A DNA stretch of 64,000 bases from Marisa cornuarietis (taxonomy: Eukaryota; Mollusca; Gastropoda; Architaenioglossa; Ampullariidae), in assembly GCA_004794655.1 (NCBI GenBank), contig SMMW01000605.1:868001-932000 (forward strand), read 5' to 3'. Each line of letters opens with the position of its first letter. Position 1 is the first letter of the stretch. Of the stretch, positions 11,701 through 22,300 are shown piece by piece. The notes beneath the pieces are model-generated. The model did no database searches. It was not told the DNA's origin and worked only from the letters and a program-made list of their open reading frames with translations. Position numbers and translations under genes: made by a program.

Positions 11701-14700
11701 AGTCCAATCACCTTTCCATACCTCTGCTACCAAAACGCTGTGTGCATGTGCAAGTTAGAACTCATTTCATGGCAGGGGTCACGTGAGACATCAAAGTGGG
11801 TGAAGCAACATCATCTTTGTGTCATCCATTAGAAAGCTTGGCTTCATCGTCCCTGCTGACATGACCCTTGATAGAAAAATGGCAGCAGTTTTTCAGTCTG
11901 GCTGTTTCCAGTTTTGACAAACTAGAATTTCAAATTTTTGGAAACGTTTGCTGAAAGATATGTATGGTGTGCTGTTACCATTTTGAGTTGTGAGTTATGT
12001 GGGTTCTTTAGAGAGGTGTAAGGTATGGCAAACGCAGTGTGTATGGAGCAAATATATTAATATTTAATAATATATATGTGACATCAGTTATTGATGATGA
12101 GCCTGGGAGGTATTACAGAACATTAAAGCTTATTATTGACTGGGGTCCATAGACTGCTAAGGGTTCTTTTTGTGTTTAGATGTTGTACATGTTCCAAGTT
12201 TTGGAAAGCTTTGTTTTGTGTCCATTAGCATTTGAGGCTGCCAAAGGCAAGGTGATAGCGTTGAGATGCAACAAGCAGTTTGTGGAGGACGTGACCACAG
12301 GACAGGAGTGTGGAGTGCTGCTTGACCGAACGTGCTTCTACGCAGAGCAGGGAGGGCAGATCTATGATGAGGGCTTCATGGTGAAAGATGGAGAAGAGGT
12401 ATTTGACCTTTCACCAGTGTGGGTGTGCGCAGGTCAAGACTTCCAGTTTTGCAAGTTCTTTGCCTATGGAACATGGGTTCTTAGGAGATGGAGAGGTGCA
12501 AAGATTATTGTGAAACTGAGCACATTTTTGTGGCTTTTCTTTTTAATGTATTTTATTTATTTGTTTTGGAAGGGGGATTCACGTGGTGTTATAAACCAGA
12601 GATTTAATGTCAGCTTCTTCTGTACAGATCGAGTTCCTTTCCCCTTCTTCCTCCACCCGACAAAGATAATAATAATAATAATGATGATAATAAATTCGAA
12701 ATTTGTATAGTGCATACTCACACTTCTAAGAAGCATGCTCTTAGCACTTAAGACTTAAGAACAAGACATGGACAACATATGAGGGACAGAAGAACAAACA
12801 AACAACATATGAACTACAGGAGAATAAACAACAGTTCCGATGATGAATAAAAAACAAATACAGAATATGCAAAGACAGTGACAATTTATTTATTCGGTAG
12901 GCTAGTGCCCATAACCAATGTTGGGGGAGCGGGTTGGGGGGATCAAATAAGAGTACAAAATACATAAATACAGTGGCCTTACTGCATTAAAATTACAACA
13001 TTAATTTGTTATTAACAATATCAGTAATTTGAAAATTATTTGTTCTCCCTAATCTGTAGTGCTCAAAATACTCGAAAATGCAAAGAGGAACCAAGTAATA
13101 AGGACTGATAGTATCTTGAATTTGCAAAAGGAAGATGAGCAGGGAAGTAGCAATAAACGGAAAAGAGGATAAGGGTGTGAAAAAGGACTAGCATTGGTGT
13201 TAGGAGTAATGCTTAAAAACTTGGAAGGTATCTTTTAATTCAGGGAATTTGGCTTATAGTAACAATATATTGAACTAGCATATGGCTAACAGATGATCAG
13301 GATGTGGAAAGTACATTGTTGTTTGGTTAGGAAAAACTTGCCATCAGTATTGTGATATTCACAAAGGTTTGTAAAGCTTTCTGATCTGTTTTTGATTTTA
13401 TTTATAGCTGGCTTCTGGTTGTTTCACAATAGGATGTGGAGTTCAAGGTCAGGAATGTTCAGGTACGAGGAGGCTATGTCTTGCACATCGGCATCATTGA
13501 GGGCACACTCCGAGTTGGAGATGTCATGAACCTTTCTGTTGATGAAGTGAGTCACTCCACCTTTCAGATTAACTCTAAAGATCTTCATATTACATTATGT
13601 ATATTCCAGAATATTGACTTTCCTGATCTTTTTTTGAGTGTTTGACATTTTTGCATGTACCACAAATTATTCAGCAGGTGTTGTTTATTGGCAAGTACGT
13701 AACTTGTTTCAGTCCAGAAGATGTTCCATCATGAAGAACCACACAGGCACTCACATTCTGAACTTTGCCTTGAGGGAGGTGTTGAAAGAAGCAGACCAGA
13801 GGGGCTCTCTTGTCGCGCCTGACCGCCTGCGATTCGACTTCACAGCAAAGGTTGGTGTCCTCCCCGACCAGTTCAGATAACCCAACCCTACCCACCCAAT
13901 CACCAGTCTTATAGCAGGTATGGCTGTTATGTCAAGTATTATTTAAGTATATAACACTCTTTTGATGAGATTCGACCCAATACATGTCCAAACAGCAACC
14001 CAACAGCAGGACCTGCCAACAGCCCCTGGCTGCAGTGGTAACGACACACCAAATGGGGATCCAAAGGGCTTAATGGGGATCCATAGTGGTTAGAAGAATA
14101 GTTATCCACAGTGGTCAGAAGACTGGTGATCCACAGTGGTCCAAAGAGAGCCTGCAGGAATAAAAAACACAATGCAGCCTAACGTTCTTCGGTAATGAGC
14201 ATAAGCCCCATCTCCCTTGTTACCGCTTGGCTAGCCCTTCCACTGATTCACTAATTAAAAATGTCGTCTGCTACGACTGACACAAAAGGATATACAGAAA
14301 CCTTCCCCCCTGCTTTAACACCAACAAAAGAAAACTCAGCATATTCAAATTTAAGTAATGGAAAATGCACCCAACCCGCCCACAAAAAATTCTCCAAAAT
14401 TCATCCGCGCATCACACACGTATAATATACACACGAAATAATAACGGCAGGAATTATCCTTCTTACCCAGCAGCTTGTGATTTGTGTTCCTCTGTCACTC
14501 ACAGAATACACATAAGCACCAATTGCCAGGAATCTGGTCCACTTCGCACTGGCTACAGAATTGCACTACTGCTACACTCGAGGCACAACGGTATCCTCCA
14601 GTGCTCAGCAGCCCCTCCAGCACTCTCTATAGACTGACATGGACTTCTCCAGTAGCGCATAAAGACTTCTTGTCTGCTTCCCGTCCTACCTGGCTATATA

Positions 14701-17700
14701 TACAGATACGGAAAGCTTCCTGAAGCTTCCACAATCGGAGTGGTTCGGCATCCGCGCAGTTTCCTACGTCTGATAGATGCACAGTCTGCTGTACTCCTGA
14801 GCTCGAGGTCCACTCACTGTGGGAATAGCCCTAGCCCTATTCCTCCGAAAGGAAAACATAAAAATGGAAAGAAAGTGACGGTAGCGGCTACCCCATTTAA
14901 GCACCGTAAACTGCACCGTCTTCCTGCGGTCAGGGGACTGGGTCAGGAGCAGCCGAAAGACCACCTTCCCCCATACCCTGACCTGCGTCAAAGCAGTTGG
15001 CAACATGCGACAGTATATATATATATATGTGCATAAAGCAGTCACTGATGGTAGAAGCAGTTATAGGATGTATATAGATATGAATGAGAAAGACTGCAAG
15101 CTTTAAGTGTCACTCCCATGGATTCTGTTCCTTGTACTCAGGTTTGAATTTTGTGCCCTATGGTGTTAATCACTCCTTTCTAAGTTGAAAACTTATTTGT
15201 TCAGAAAGTACTACATGTGAGTGTGTATCGTTTGGTATCCTTTTGTTTGACCATGGACTGCTTTTCTAGCCTGCAAGGTGGGATGTTATTTGTGTTGTAT
15301 GAATGGTGTCCATGACTGAATGAATATTCCTAGTACTTGTAGAGTAGGCACCTTTTAAATGCTGGTCATTATTATAATTGTGGCCTTATTTTTATGTATA
15401 GGGAGCCATGTCAGTGAAAGAAGTGCAGACTGCAGAGGAGATTGTAAACAAAATAATTGGCAAGAACAAGGAAGTGTACGCCAAAGAAACTGCCTTGTCT
15501 GTAGCCAAGAGTATCCAGGGTTTGCGTGCAGTTTTCGATGAAGTGAGTCTGGAGTTGATGAAGTCTGTATAAGATCGTTTGTATACTGTCTTGGCATTTA
15601 AGTAGTTATTATTTTATGCCATGATCATGTACATGCATAGAATACATCTGGATAATTTATGTCTATTAATGGTAGATGGTGTTTTCTGAAGAGCAGATCC
15701 ACTGTGTTTTGTCTTCACAACACAGAGGAGACTAAGAAATGAGTGAATGGATAAAATATTTTGCTGTTCTTGGAGAATGCTCTTTTACCCATGTTTTGGA
15801 GTTAAGTGCATTGTAGGGCATGATTGAAAGGTACCAGTGTTTTGTATTGTAGTGTTTGGATCCTCATTTTGGGTGGTTCTGCACTTTATAGGTGTACCCT
15901 GACCCTGTTCGAGTAGTGTCTGTTGGTATTCCGGTGGAACAACTAGAATCTGACCCCATGGGACCTGGTGGCTCCTTGACTACTGTAGAGTTTTGTGGAG
16001 GAACGTGAGTATGCTAACAAGATGCTCTGACTAAGGTTACAAGTGGAGTGTGTTTGATTTGTTCAAAAGAAAATCCTCTACAAGTCCTTCACTATGTAGA
16101 TAGTGTAGATAGGGCAGAAGTTGACCACAGATTTTCATGCTTTGCTAAATACTTCCAGGCATCTTCGAAGAGCAGGTCATATTGGACAGTTCTACATTGT
16201 GTCAGAAGAAGCCATTTCTAAGGGCATTCGTCGCATCATCGCTGTTACAGGAACTGAAGCTGCCAAGGTACACATTTCAAATGACATGAGAGTGCATGTG
16301 GTGCTTAACGTCTGCACGGTGTTGCAGCACCTTATTATGAGTGTGAGGTTGATAACTAAATCAAGGTATATGTTCTTCAACAAAGACAAGAGATTGTCTG
16401 ACCGAGAGACTTGTCACTATTTAAGTGCAGAGCTAACAATGACAGATGTGGCTTTATTCCCCATTCCATTGTTGCAGGCACAGCATCGTCTGGAAGTTCT
16501 GGAGAAGGCTGTAGCAGAACTGAAAGAGAAGGTGGAGAAGAACTCAACAACAAGGGAGTGTTCAGACAAAGAGCTGAACAGGCAGATTGTGTCTTTGGAT
16601 GATGTAAGTGAATCGGGTCAAATGTGGGTAGTATGGTTCCATAACAGTTACATGCTTGTCACCTAATGCAGCAATAATTGCGTCACTTAGGTTCAGATCT
16701 TCTTGGACAGACTATTCTTTGCATTTGGCATCTGTTTACAAAGCTACCTTCATTATCATATAGTCAAAGGTGCTGGCTTCATTTAAACCCGTTTCCCACA
16801 GGGTTCAAGGGGAGAAAGTCTTGAAGTAACAATAATTAAGCTGCTGTTTGTTTCTTTAGGAAGTTGCCCAGAGTACAATATGTTACTGGAAGAAGGATGC
16901 AATCCGTGCTCAACTGAAGGGACTGAAGATGATTCTTGACAATTTAGATAAAGCCAGAAAGGCAGCAGTCCTCACTGAGGTTTGTGTGATTCTTCTGTGT
17001 AGCTTTAACTACTATTTTAGAAAAAAATATATCTTTAAGTTATAATCTTTCCAAAAAAACAATGATTTGAGCATCTTTTCAGGTTGTTGAACAAAGCAAG
17101 AGGCTTATTGATGCTTCCCCTAACCAGAAGTATGTGGTTCATGAGTTCAAGGCTGGCTCCAATGCAAAGGTAAGTTATCTGACCCTTTGATTTATTTCCC
17201 CTCTGAACTGTGTTACCTCTGAAGGTGATTCTTGAATTTTTATTATTCCTCGTTACACAAAGAAACCTGTGAGAAAGTGCATAAACAGTGAAAGTACAAT
17301 TTAAATTTTATTATATTAATAAGCTACTGAAGATTACTGTAAAGTTGTTAAAAACTTTTCACATCTGCCCAGACCATGATATATGCTTTTATAATTTGTC
17401 TGGCTGTATGCATTTTGGATCAGTTGGTCTAACATTTATGGTGTCTGGGTGTGGTGAGTGTATTTGTTGTAAATGCTATGTTAGAATCTATTGTCTGTTA
17501 TTGTCTTATAGTCAGGGAGAGATAAATACATTTTAATGTTAGTGTTTGCATGTTGATGCTCATCTTCTTTCCATGTGCAGGCACTAGATGCAGCTATGAA
17601 GCAGTATAAGACTCTCAGTCCCAGTACTTCAGCCATGTTCTTCTCAGTAGACGAGGAGGCTGGCAAGATCTTGTGTATGGCCATGGTACCTAAGGTAGGC

Positions 17701-18892
17701 TACTCTTCATGCTTATTTCCCCTCTTCAAACCCCTAGAATTTTTTGCTTTAATAATAATAATAATAATGAAGATTTTTATAGCGCATATTCACACTCATA
17801 GAGAGCATGCTCTTAGCGCTTAAAACGAGGAAGAGACGTGGACTAAGTAGACACAGAACAAAGGGGACGAAAGAAAACGACAGTACTGAGGAAACAGAAA
17901 ACAAAAGGCATCAAGTAACAGGAACAGAAAAATATAGTGATTCTGCGAGAAAGATGGGTAAAGTAGCAAGAGGGAAGGGGGCGGGGTTAAGAAGGACGAG
18001 CATTGTGCGGACTGTGTTAGGAGAAATGCTCAAGGAAGAGGTGCGTTTTCAGTGCAGATTGGAAAGATTCAGTTGTAGGAAGGTGGCGGATATGGAAAGG
18101 AAGAGAGTTCCATTGTTTTGCAGCACAGTAGCCAAAAGTCCTGTGACCATATGTTGTTCTGGTGACAGGAACAGTTAGGATACGGTCGTCAGACGAAGAG
18201 CGTAGTTGTCTGGACGGAGAGTAAGGGATGAGAAGTTCAGAGAAATAGTCAGGACAGGAGCCAGCAAAGAAATTAAAACACAGCACAGACAGTTTGTACT
18301 GAATGCGAGAACGGATGGGTAGCCAGTGTAGAAAACGAAGGAGAGGAGTGACATGGTCCCGTTTCCTTGCTCCAAGCACCAGACAGCAGAGTTCTGTACT
18401 TTCTGGAGTCTCTGAATGAGGTAGTCAGGGCAGCCTGCCAGCAAGGAGTTGCAGTAAAGTCGAGAAAGAACAAACGCACAGACAAGAGTGTTGGTAGCCC
18501 GTGTAGAGAGAAAGTGACGGATAGCACTGATCTTACGGAGCTCATAATAGGCAGACCGACAGACAGCTGCTACATGTCTATCGAGTGTCATGTCATCAGT
18601 GACAATAAATCCCAGATTCCTAACAGATGACGTGAAGGTGATGTTGCTGTCGCCCACCTTATGTTGTGTCTTTCATTGTGTCTTAATTTTTTGCCTGCTA
18701 ACTACATTTTCATTTGTACAGGATGTTGCTGACAATGGACTGACAGCAAAAGAATGGGTTGACAAGGTTGTCGGGCTCATTTCTGGAAAAGGTGGAGGCT
18801 CAAATGTCTCTGCACAAGCTACGGGATCCAATATTGCTGCACTGTCGCAGGCCATGGATGTTGCCACCCAATTTGCAAAGTTAAAGCTATGA
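2751..18892 (+). CDS. AARS1: AARS1, cytosolic alanyl-tRNA synthetase (22 coding exons, 964 aa)
   Basis: join(2751..2894,3267..3455,3926..4071,4406..4597,5451..5595,7166..7311,7645..7753,9303..9341,9943..10054,10384..10508,10974..11118,12229..12398,13433..13546,13713..13850,15402..15542,15892..16004,16159..16267,16478..16603,16860..16979,17083..17169,17581..17694,18722..18892). The frame is open throughout at 2895 nt; human AARS1 is 968 aa. It attaches alanine to tRNA-Ala in the cytosol. The class II catalytic core carries motif 2 (R77, then [14 protein letters not shown]) and motif 3 (GMGLERL, 241-247). The editing domain has both zinc/active-site pairs: H602 and H606 in NHTGTH, and C720 and H724 in CGGTH. 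The C-Ala domain ends with a glycine-rich GKGGG loop. No mitochondrial targeting peptide is visible at the N-terminus, which favours the cytosolic enzyme. Oddities are a GC-AG intron 2 and a 39-nt exon 8. Confidence 0.97.
2931..2990 (+). mobile_element. 3'-tail copy of the CR1/L2-like LINE in AARS1 intron 1
   Basis: gcaatgagcattcttctgaa and the following 35 bp, ending in a short run of cat, match the last 60 bp of the long LINE at 20.3-23.4 kb. There the equivalent sequence runs from 23340 and also ends in (cat)n. This is a heavily 5'-truncated copy on the same strand. Confidence 0.75.
3456..3461 (+). other. GC donor splice site, AARS1 intron 2
   Basis: Exon 2 must end in phase 0 after TAC AAG to join AAG GAG ATG TGC at 3926. 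The intron then begins GCTAGT. The nearby GT (from 3460) would leave phase 1, which no plausible acceptor restores. The acceptor is a normal ttttaacag. Confidence 0.85.
3588..3790 (-). mobile_element. Fragment of (ATT)n-tailed LINE in AARS1 intron 2
   Basis: On the minus strand this ends ...cataaatcttcattattatt, closely resembling the terminus of the element at 17752-18660 (...ataaaaatcttcattattat). No clear reverse transcriptase residues remain. The call rests on the shared terminus. Confidence 0.45.
4598..5450. other. AARS1 intron 4, no feature seen
   Basis: This 853-bp AT-rich intron holds no recognisable repeat or coding segment. Intron 5 (5596-7165) holds poly-pyrimidine runs and an att/attt run at 5803-5820, and is otherwise plain up to the SINE at 6803. 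Confidence 0.5.
6803..7000 (+). mobile_element. tRNA-derived SINE in AARS1 intron 5
   Basis: The head reads ggcggtctggtggcgcaaca and then gttagcgcc, a degenerate tRNA A-box region. The body contains tggcatctgtttacagggct and gatatagccttagcttctgg. These segments recur in the copies at 9522 and 37775 and, in weaker form, at 16688. The B box has decayed. Confidence 0.65.
8270..9010 (+). mobile_element. Relic of a DNA transposon encoding a BED-like zinc finger N-terminus
   Basis: In AARS1 intron 7, one frame reads [18 protein letters not shown] at 8588-8641. The next part is in another frame: [20 protein letters not shown] with SHAESSRL, from about 8673. A C-x2-C pair followed by a xxNxGxxAxxSH spacing is the layout of BED-type zinc fingers in transposase N-termini. 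Flanking DNA (ggtctggtaaaacttgaagt near 8300; aatcaggcaaaagtcagtat near 8985) looks like the outer parts of the same element. No catalytic domain is present, so this is a frameshifted, internally deleted copy. The superfamily (hAT or other) cannot be settled. Confidence 0.55.
9303..9341 (+). other. AARS1: 39-nt coding exon 8 of AARS1
   Basis: [13 protein letters not shown] is encoded between a tttttttgtag acceptor and an ACG|GTACGC donor, phase 0 on both sides. It aligns with the conserved GDAFPEL...DP segment of AARS1, so the exon is real although very short. It lies 1.5 kb from exon 7. Confidence 0.9.
9522..9700 (+). mobile_element. tRNA-derived SINE with intact B box in AARS1 intron 8
   Basis: The head is ggcagtccagtggtgcaacg then gttagtgcc. 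A near-perfect polymerase III B box, gggttcaaatccc, lies at 9582-9594. The body has gatatagccttagttgctgg as in the copy at 6803. A second tRNA-like head (gcttgtggcgcactgggcca) is seen just upstream at about 9375-9440, possibly another decayed copy. Confidence 0.75.
10221..10373 (+). repeat. Three tandem copies of a 52-bp unit in AARS1 intron 9
   Basis: gatcaacaaaagtgtc starts copies at 10221, 10273 and 10325. Each continues with a taagcagtgcatt-like segment and a t-rich end. The third copy has a small deletion and runs up to the exon 10 acceptor at 10383, so the repeat supplies part of that acceptor's pyrimidine tract. Confidence 0.9.
11816..11935 (+). mobile_element. CR1-like reverse transcriptase fragment in AARS1 intron 11
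   Basis: The plus-strand frame reads [20 protein letters not shown] then KMAAVFQSG before a stop. This parallels [20 protein letters not shown] in the element at 17752-18660. Only this short segment is readable. Confidence 0.65.
12662..13235 (-). mobile_element. (ATT)n-tailed LINE, 3' part, in AARS1 intron 12
   Basis: The plus strand starts with (ata)n and then tttgtatagtgcatactcac and agcatgctcttagcactt, matching the same landmarks (with differences) in the element at 17752. Later similarity includes aaaggactagcattggtgtt near 13185 versus aaggacgagcattgtgcgga at 17992. It inserted antisense to AARS1 and is too decayed for a reading frame. Confidence 0.7.
13960..15046. repeat. Unclassified GC-richer block in AARS1 intron 14
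   Basis: About 1.1 kb differs in composition from the surrounding AT-rich intron. It has short imperfect tandem units at 14055-14145 (ggatccatagtggt / gatccacagtggt). It ends in a (ta)n run near 15017. No reverse transcriptase, integrase or transposase residues were recognised on either strand. It could be an LTR, a non-autonomous element or an old promoter fragment. Confidence 0.4.
14694..14730 (-). promoter_or_regulatory. Heat-shock element next to a TATA box, antisense in AARS1 intron 14
   Basis: On the minus strand ggaagcttcaggaagctttc (14711-14730) contains alternating GAA/TTC blocks in HSE spacing. TATATATAG follows within 10 nt (to 14694). The layout resembles heat-inducible promoters, but no downstream gene was found; downstream on the minus strand a GTAAG donor-like site occurs near 14460. 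Function is inference. Confidence 0.4.
16688..16800 (+). mobile_element. SINE fragment in AARS1 intron 18
   Basis: aggttcagatctt is a decayed B box. ttggcatctgtttacaaagc and gctggcttcatttaaa follow in the same order as in the SINE copies at 6803 and 9522. The tRNA head is missing. Confidence 0.55.
17752..18660 (-). mobile_element. 5'-truncated CR1-like LINE with (ATT)n tail in AARS1 intron 21
   Basis: On the minus strand, two frames together give the C-terminal third of a non-LTR reverse transcriptase: [20 protein letters not shown], then [39 protein letters not shown] and [15 protein letters not shown] frameshift near 18370 separates the two halves. The 3' end is agagcatgctctctatgagt then gcgctataaaaatcttc and (att)n. 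Related tails occur at 3588, 12662 and 55556. The copy is antisense to AARS1 and lies between exons 21 and 22. Confidence 0.85.
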
Positions 18893-18939
18893 ACTCTTAA
18901 TTATCGGTGAAGAACATTCTGGAGATTCTCAAGAATTAA

Positions 18940-18945
18940 AATAAA
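18940..18945 (+). terminator. AARS1: AARS1 polyadenylation signal AATAAA
   Basis: The canonical AATAAA lies 48 nt after the AARS1 stop codon and is followed by a t-rich stretch. This implies a very short 3' UTR. Confidence 0.7.
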
Positions 18946-19117
18946 GAACGTTTTCTTTAAAGTTACTTTATGCCAACAAATACAACATATTGGAATGCAT
19001 CACTTGCCTTTGATACTTTATCCAGGACATTCAGCCTTGCTTAAGAATCTTACAAGGCTAATGGAAAAATAGTTAAGGCATATGCTGACAAAGATTTAAA
19101 AAAGGTATCACAAAGTT

Positions 19118-19316
19118 TACTGCAGGTTTCATGCTGGTCACATTTATAGGATGCTTAAGCAGAAACCCCACAGTTAAAAAGAAGTCCATTTTCTATTGCA
19201 TAACAAGAGACACTCGCTACTGCAGGTTTCATGCTGGTCACATTTATCGGATGCTTAAGCAGAAACCCCACAGTTAAAATGAAGTCCATTTTCTATTGCA
19301 TAACAAGAGACCTCGC
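19118..19316. repeat. 100-bp tandem duplication between AARS1 and FA2H
   Basis: tactgcaggtttcatgctgg begins both copies, at 19118 and 19218. The copies differ at only a few positions and a 1-bp indel, so the duplication is recent. It sits about 20 bp beyond the FA2H stop codon, so it should lie within the FA2H 3' UTR. Confidence 0.95.
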
Positions 19317-19334
19317 CTTAACGCATTAAGATAT

Positions 19335-22300
19335 TCACTCTGTATCCTTTATCAGTGTGCCAAATGGATAGTCCCACAGTTTTGAAGTTATTCCAAATCC
19401 TGAAAGAAAAGAAGAAAAAAGTTAAGTCTTTTACAGCAGCTGTAGTAGTATCTTGGTGTGCCGAACACATAGGACCATGAAAATGTTGATTGGCTCTCAT
19501 TTTGAAGATATGATATAGCTGTTTCACCTTGTAAATTTATCCAGTAGGACTTAACAACATTCTAAATAAGCCTAGAATGATGTAATATTGCATCATTTTC
19601 TGATGCATTACTACTACCAAAGGGCTGCTAAAGTAAGCTGACGTCAGCAGTGTACAATATAAAGCCCAACCAGAAAAATTGAGCATTTCAAATATTTCAG
19701 ACTTCGTGGGATACAGTTTAAGCTACTTTTACATAAAATTCTATTTTATTTATTTAGTTACAATACAGAACACTAATGCCTCGAAAGTGCTTTAATACCA
19801 TGGACAATTTTTGCTATATTTGTGGGGAAGTGACAACCAGAAGAAAAGTTTTCATTTTAAAATAATCCAGATTTTATTTCAACAACACTTTGGTCGACTC
19901 ATGTTGAATTATGACAAGACAGTTTGTCTACACGACATCTCAGTTAGCATTGTTGAATCCCCTTGCTACTCAAACTTCCAGCCTGTTTAGTAGACACACA
20001 CCTTAAGGAGACTTTCCCTTTATCATGATTCTGTGAATGTTGACACCCCATCGAGACAACGGATTCATCACCTGCTCTGCCACTAGTCGTTATTCTGCCA
20101 CGTGCCCCTCTTTACCTGATTCTGAGACATTCTGGTATTGTGAAAGCTTCACTGTGTGTTGTCAACTCTCTGGTGAATCATGTTTCCACCACACATCAGC
20201 ATCAGTGCGATGAGAGTGAACCAGTTAATGTCACCACCCGTAACACCAGTTGGAAACACGACCGACGAAATCAACATGGTCATATTAGAACAGGAGACTG
20301 CCCAGTTTCCCTAAGCACCAAACGAAGTACAAATGGTGGGAAAAAGAAATGTGACCTCAATTTTTAATGAGAAGTTTTCTTCGCCTAAAAGTGAGCTCTC
20401 AGTAGGAAAGAAAAATGTGACAAGTATATGTGTTGGCCACTTAAATGTGCAGTCAGTCTGCAACAAGGCTGTGGATATTCATGATTTAGTGCTGGAAAAT
20501 GACTTTGTCTTTTTCTTGTCAGAGACATGGTTAAAGGAGATAGGCGATGAATCAGTAATCAAAGACCTTACACCACAGGGCTATACGTTTGCACACAATC
20601 CCTGGAGTGGTAGAAGTGGAGGTGGGGTTGGTGTTTTATTTAAAGTACATCTGAAGTTTATGGTGCTGAAGAGACACAGTACAGAGTATATAACAGCAAG
20701 ACTGACATTAGCCAAGTAGTCATTAGAGATCATTTGTTTATATAGACCTCCATCAAAAAGGAATCATCTTTCAGATTCTCTGTTTCATGAGGAGTTTGCC
20801 ATGCTGCTGGACAATTTACTCACAAAGGAGAAGTTTCTTATTTTGGGGGATGTAAATTTTCATTTGGATAGACCTCAGGATAGTGATGTGAAGCGGTTGA
20901 TTGAGGCTTTAGCTAGCCGTGGTCTTTGTCAGCTGATCGATAAACCAACTCATAAACTTGGACACATTCTTGACTGGGTTATCACTCGTGCGCCATCAGA
21001 ATCACTGGTCAAGTCAGCTGTTGTAGAGCATTTTTTGATTTCGGACCATTTTGTGCAGTCCTTGGTGACTGATCTTTCTCGACCAAGGCGTAAAAAGACA
21101 TCTGTTTTGTGTAGAAATTTGAAGAAGATTGACCTGAACACTTTCAGAGAAGACCTGCTTCAGTCAAAGTTGTTAATAGATCCTCCCACAGATGTTGATC
21201 AGTTAGCAGAGTTATATAATCAGACTCTATCAGGGCTGCTTGATAAGCATGCGCCTGCAGTTAGCAAAATTGTTGTAGACCAGATTGTGCGTGGTTTTGT
21301 GAGGGGGTGAGTGAAACCAAGAAACAAAGACAGTTGGCAGAGAAAAAGTGGAGGAAGACCAAACTTGAGATTGACAGACAGCTGTATAAGTTAGCCAGAA
21401 ATAAATATGTGTGTGCTGTAAAAAAGGCTAAATCGTTATTTGTGCAGAAGCAGCTAGAGGCTGTGAGTGGAAATCCCAGAAAGACTTTTGACATTGTGAA
21501 CAGCTTGCTGGGTAAGAATGGAACTAGTCCAGTTCTTCCTGAGGTGGATGTCAAGTCAGCTGCTGATCAGCTGTCTTCTTTGTTAATAAGATAAAGGAAA
21601 TTAGTGATGGACGAGAGTGCAGCTTGTGAGCTGCCAGAGTGTGAGGAAAACTATTCTGTGCCATTTGCTGGTGTTCCGCTGACTTCTTTCACGTGTATTG
21701 ATGAGAGTTACTTGAGGAACCTTGTAGCGAGATCAACTAAAACTTCATGTGCTGTGGATCCTGTACCAACTAAATTTATTATTCAACTTTTGGACATTCT
21801 ATTTCCTGTCATTTTGGACATTATTAATGCCAGTTTGAGAGCAGGATGTGTTCCACGGTGTTTTAAACAGGCCGTTGTCAATCCCTTGTTGAAGAAGGCA
21901 AACCTGGATCCCTCTGACTGTAAAAACTATCGTCCAGTGTCAAATTTATCATATATTTCCAAGTTACTTGAGAGGGTGGTCGCAGAGCAGCTTATGACCC
22001 ATTTTATTACTTATGGCTGCCTTGATAAATTTCAGTTAGCGTATTGTCCTGGCTTCAGCACAGAAACTGCTCTTCTTCGTGTGACCAATGACATTCTTTG
22101 TAGTGTCAACTCTGGCAACTTAGTGCTTTTAGTATTGCTTGACCTGAGTAGTGTGTTTGACACTATCAACCACCGCCTGCTGCTCCAGAGACTGTCGTCG
22201 AAGGCTGGTATCCAGGGCGCTGCGCTGCGCTGCAGTGGATTGACTCCTATCTTGCTGATAGATCTCAGAGAGTGATTGTTGGCTCTGCAAGCTCTGAGGC

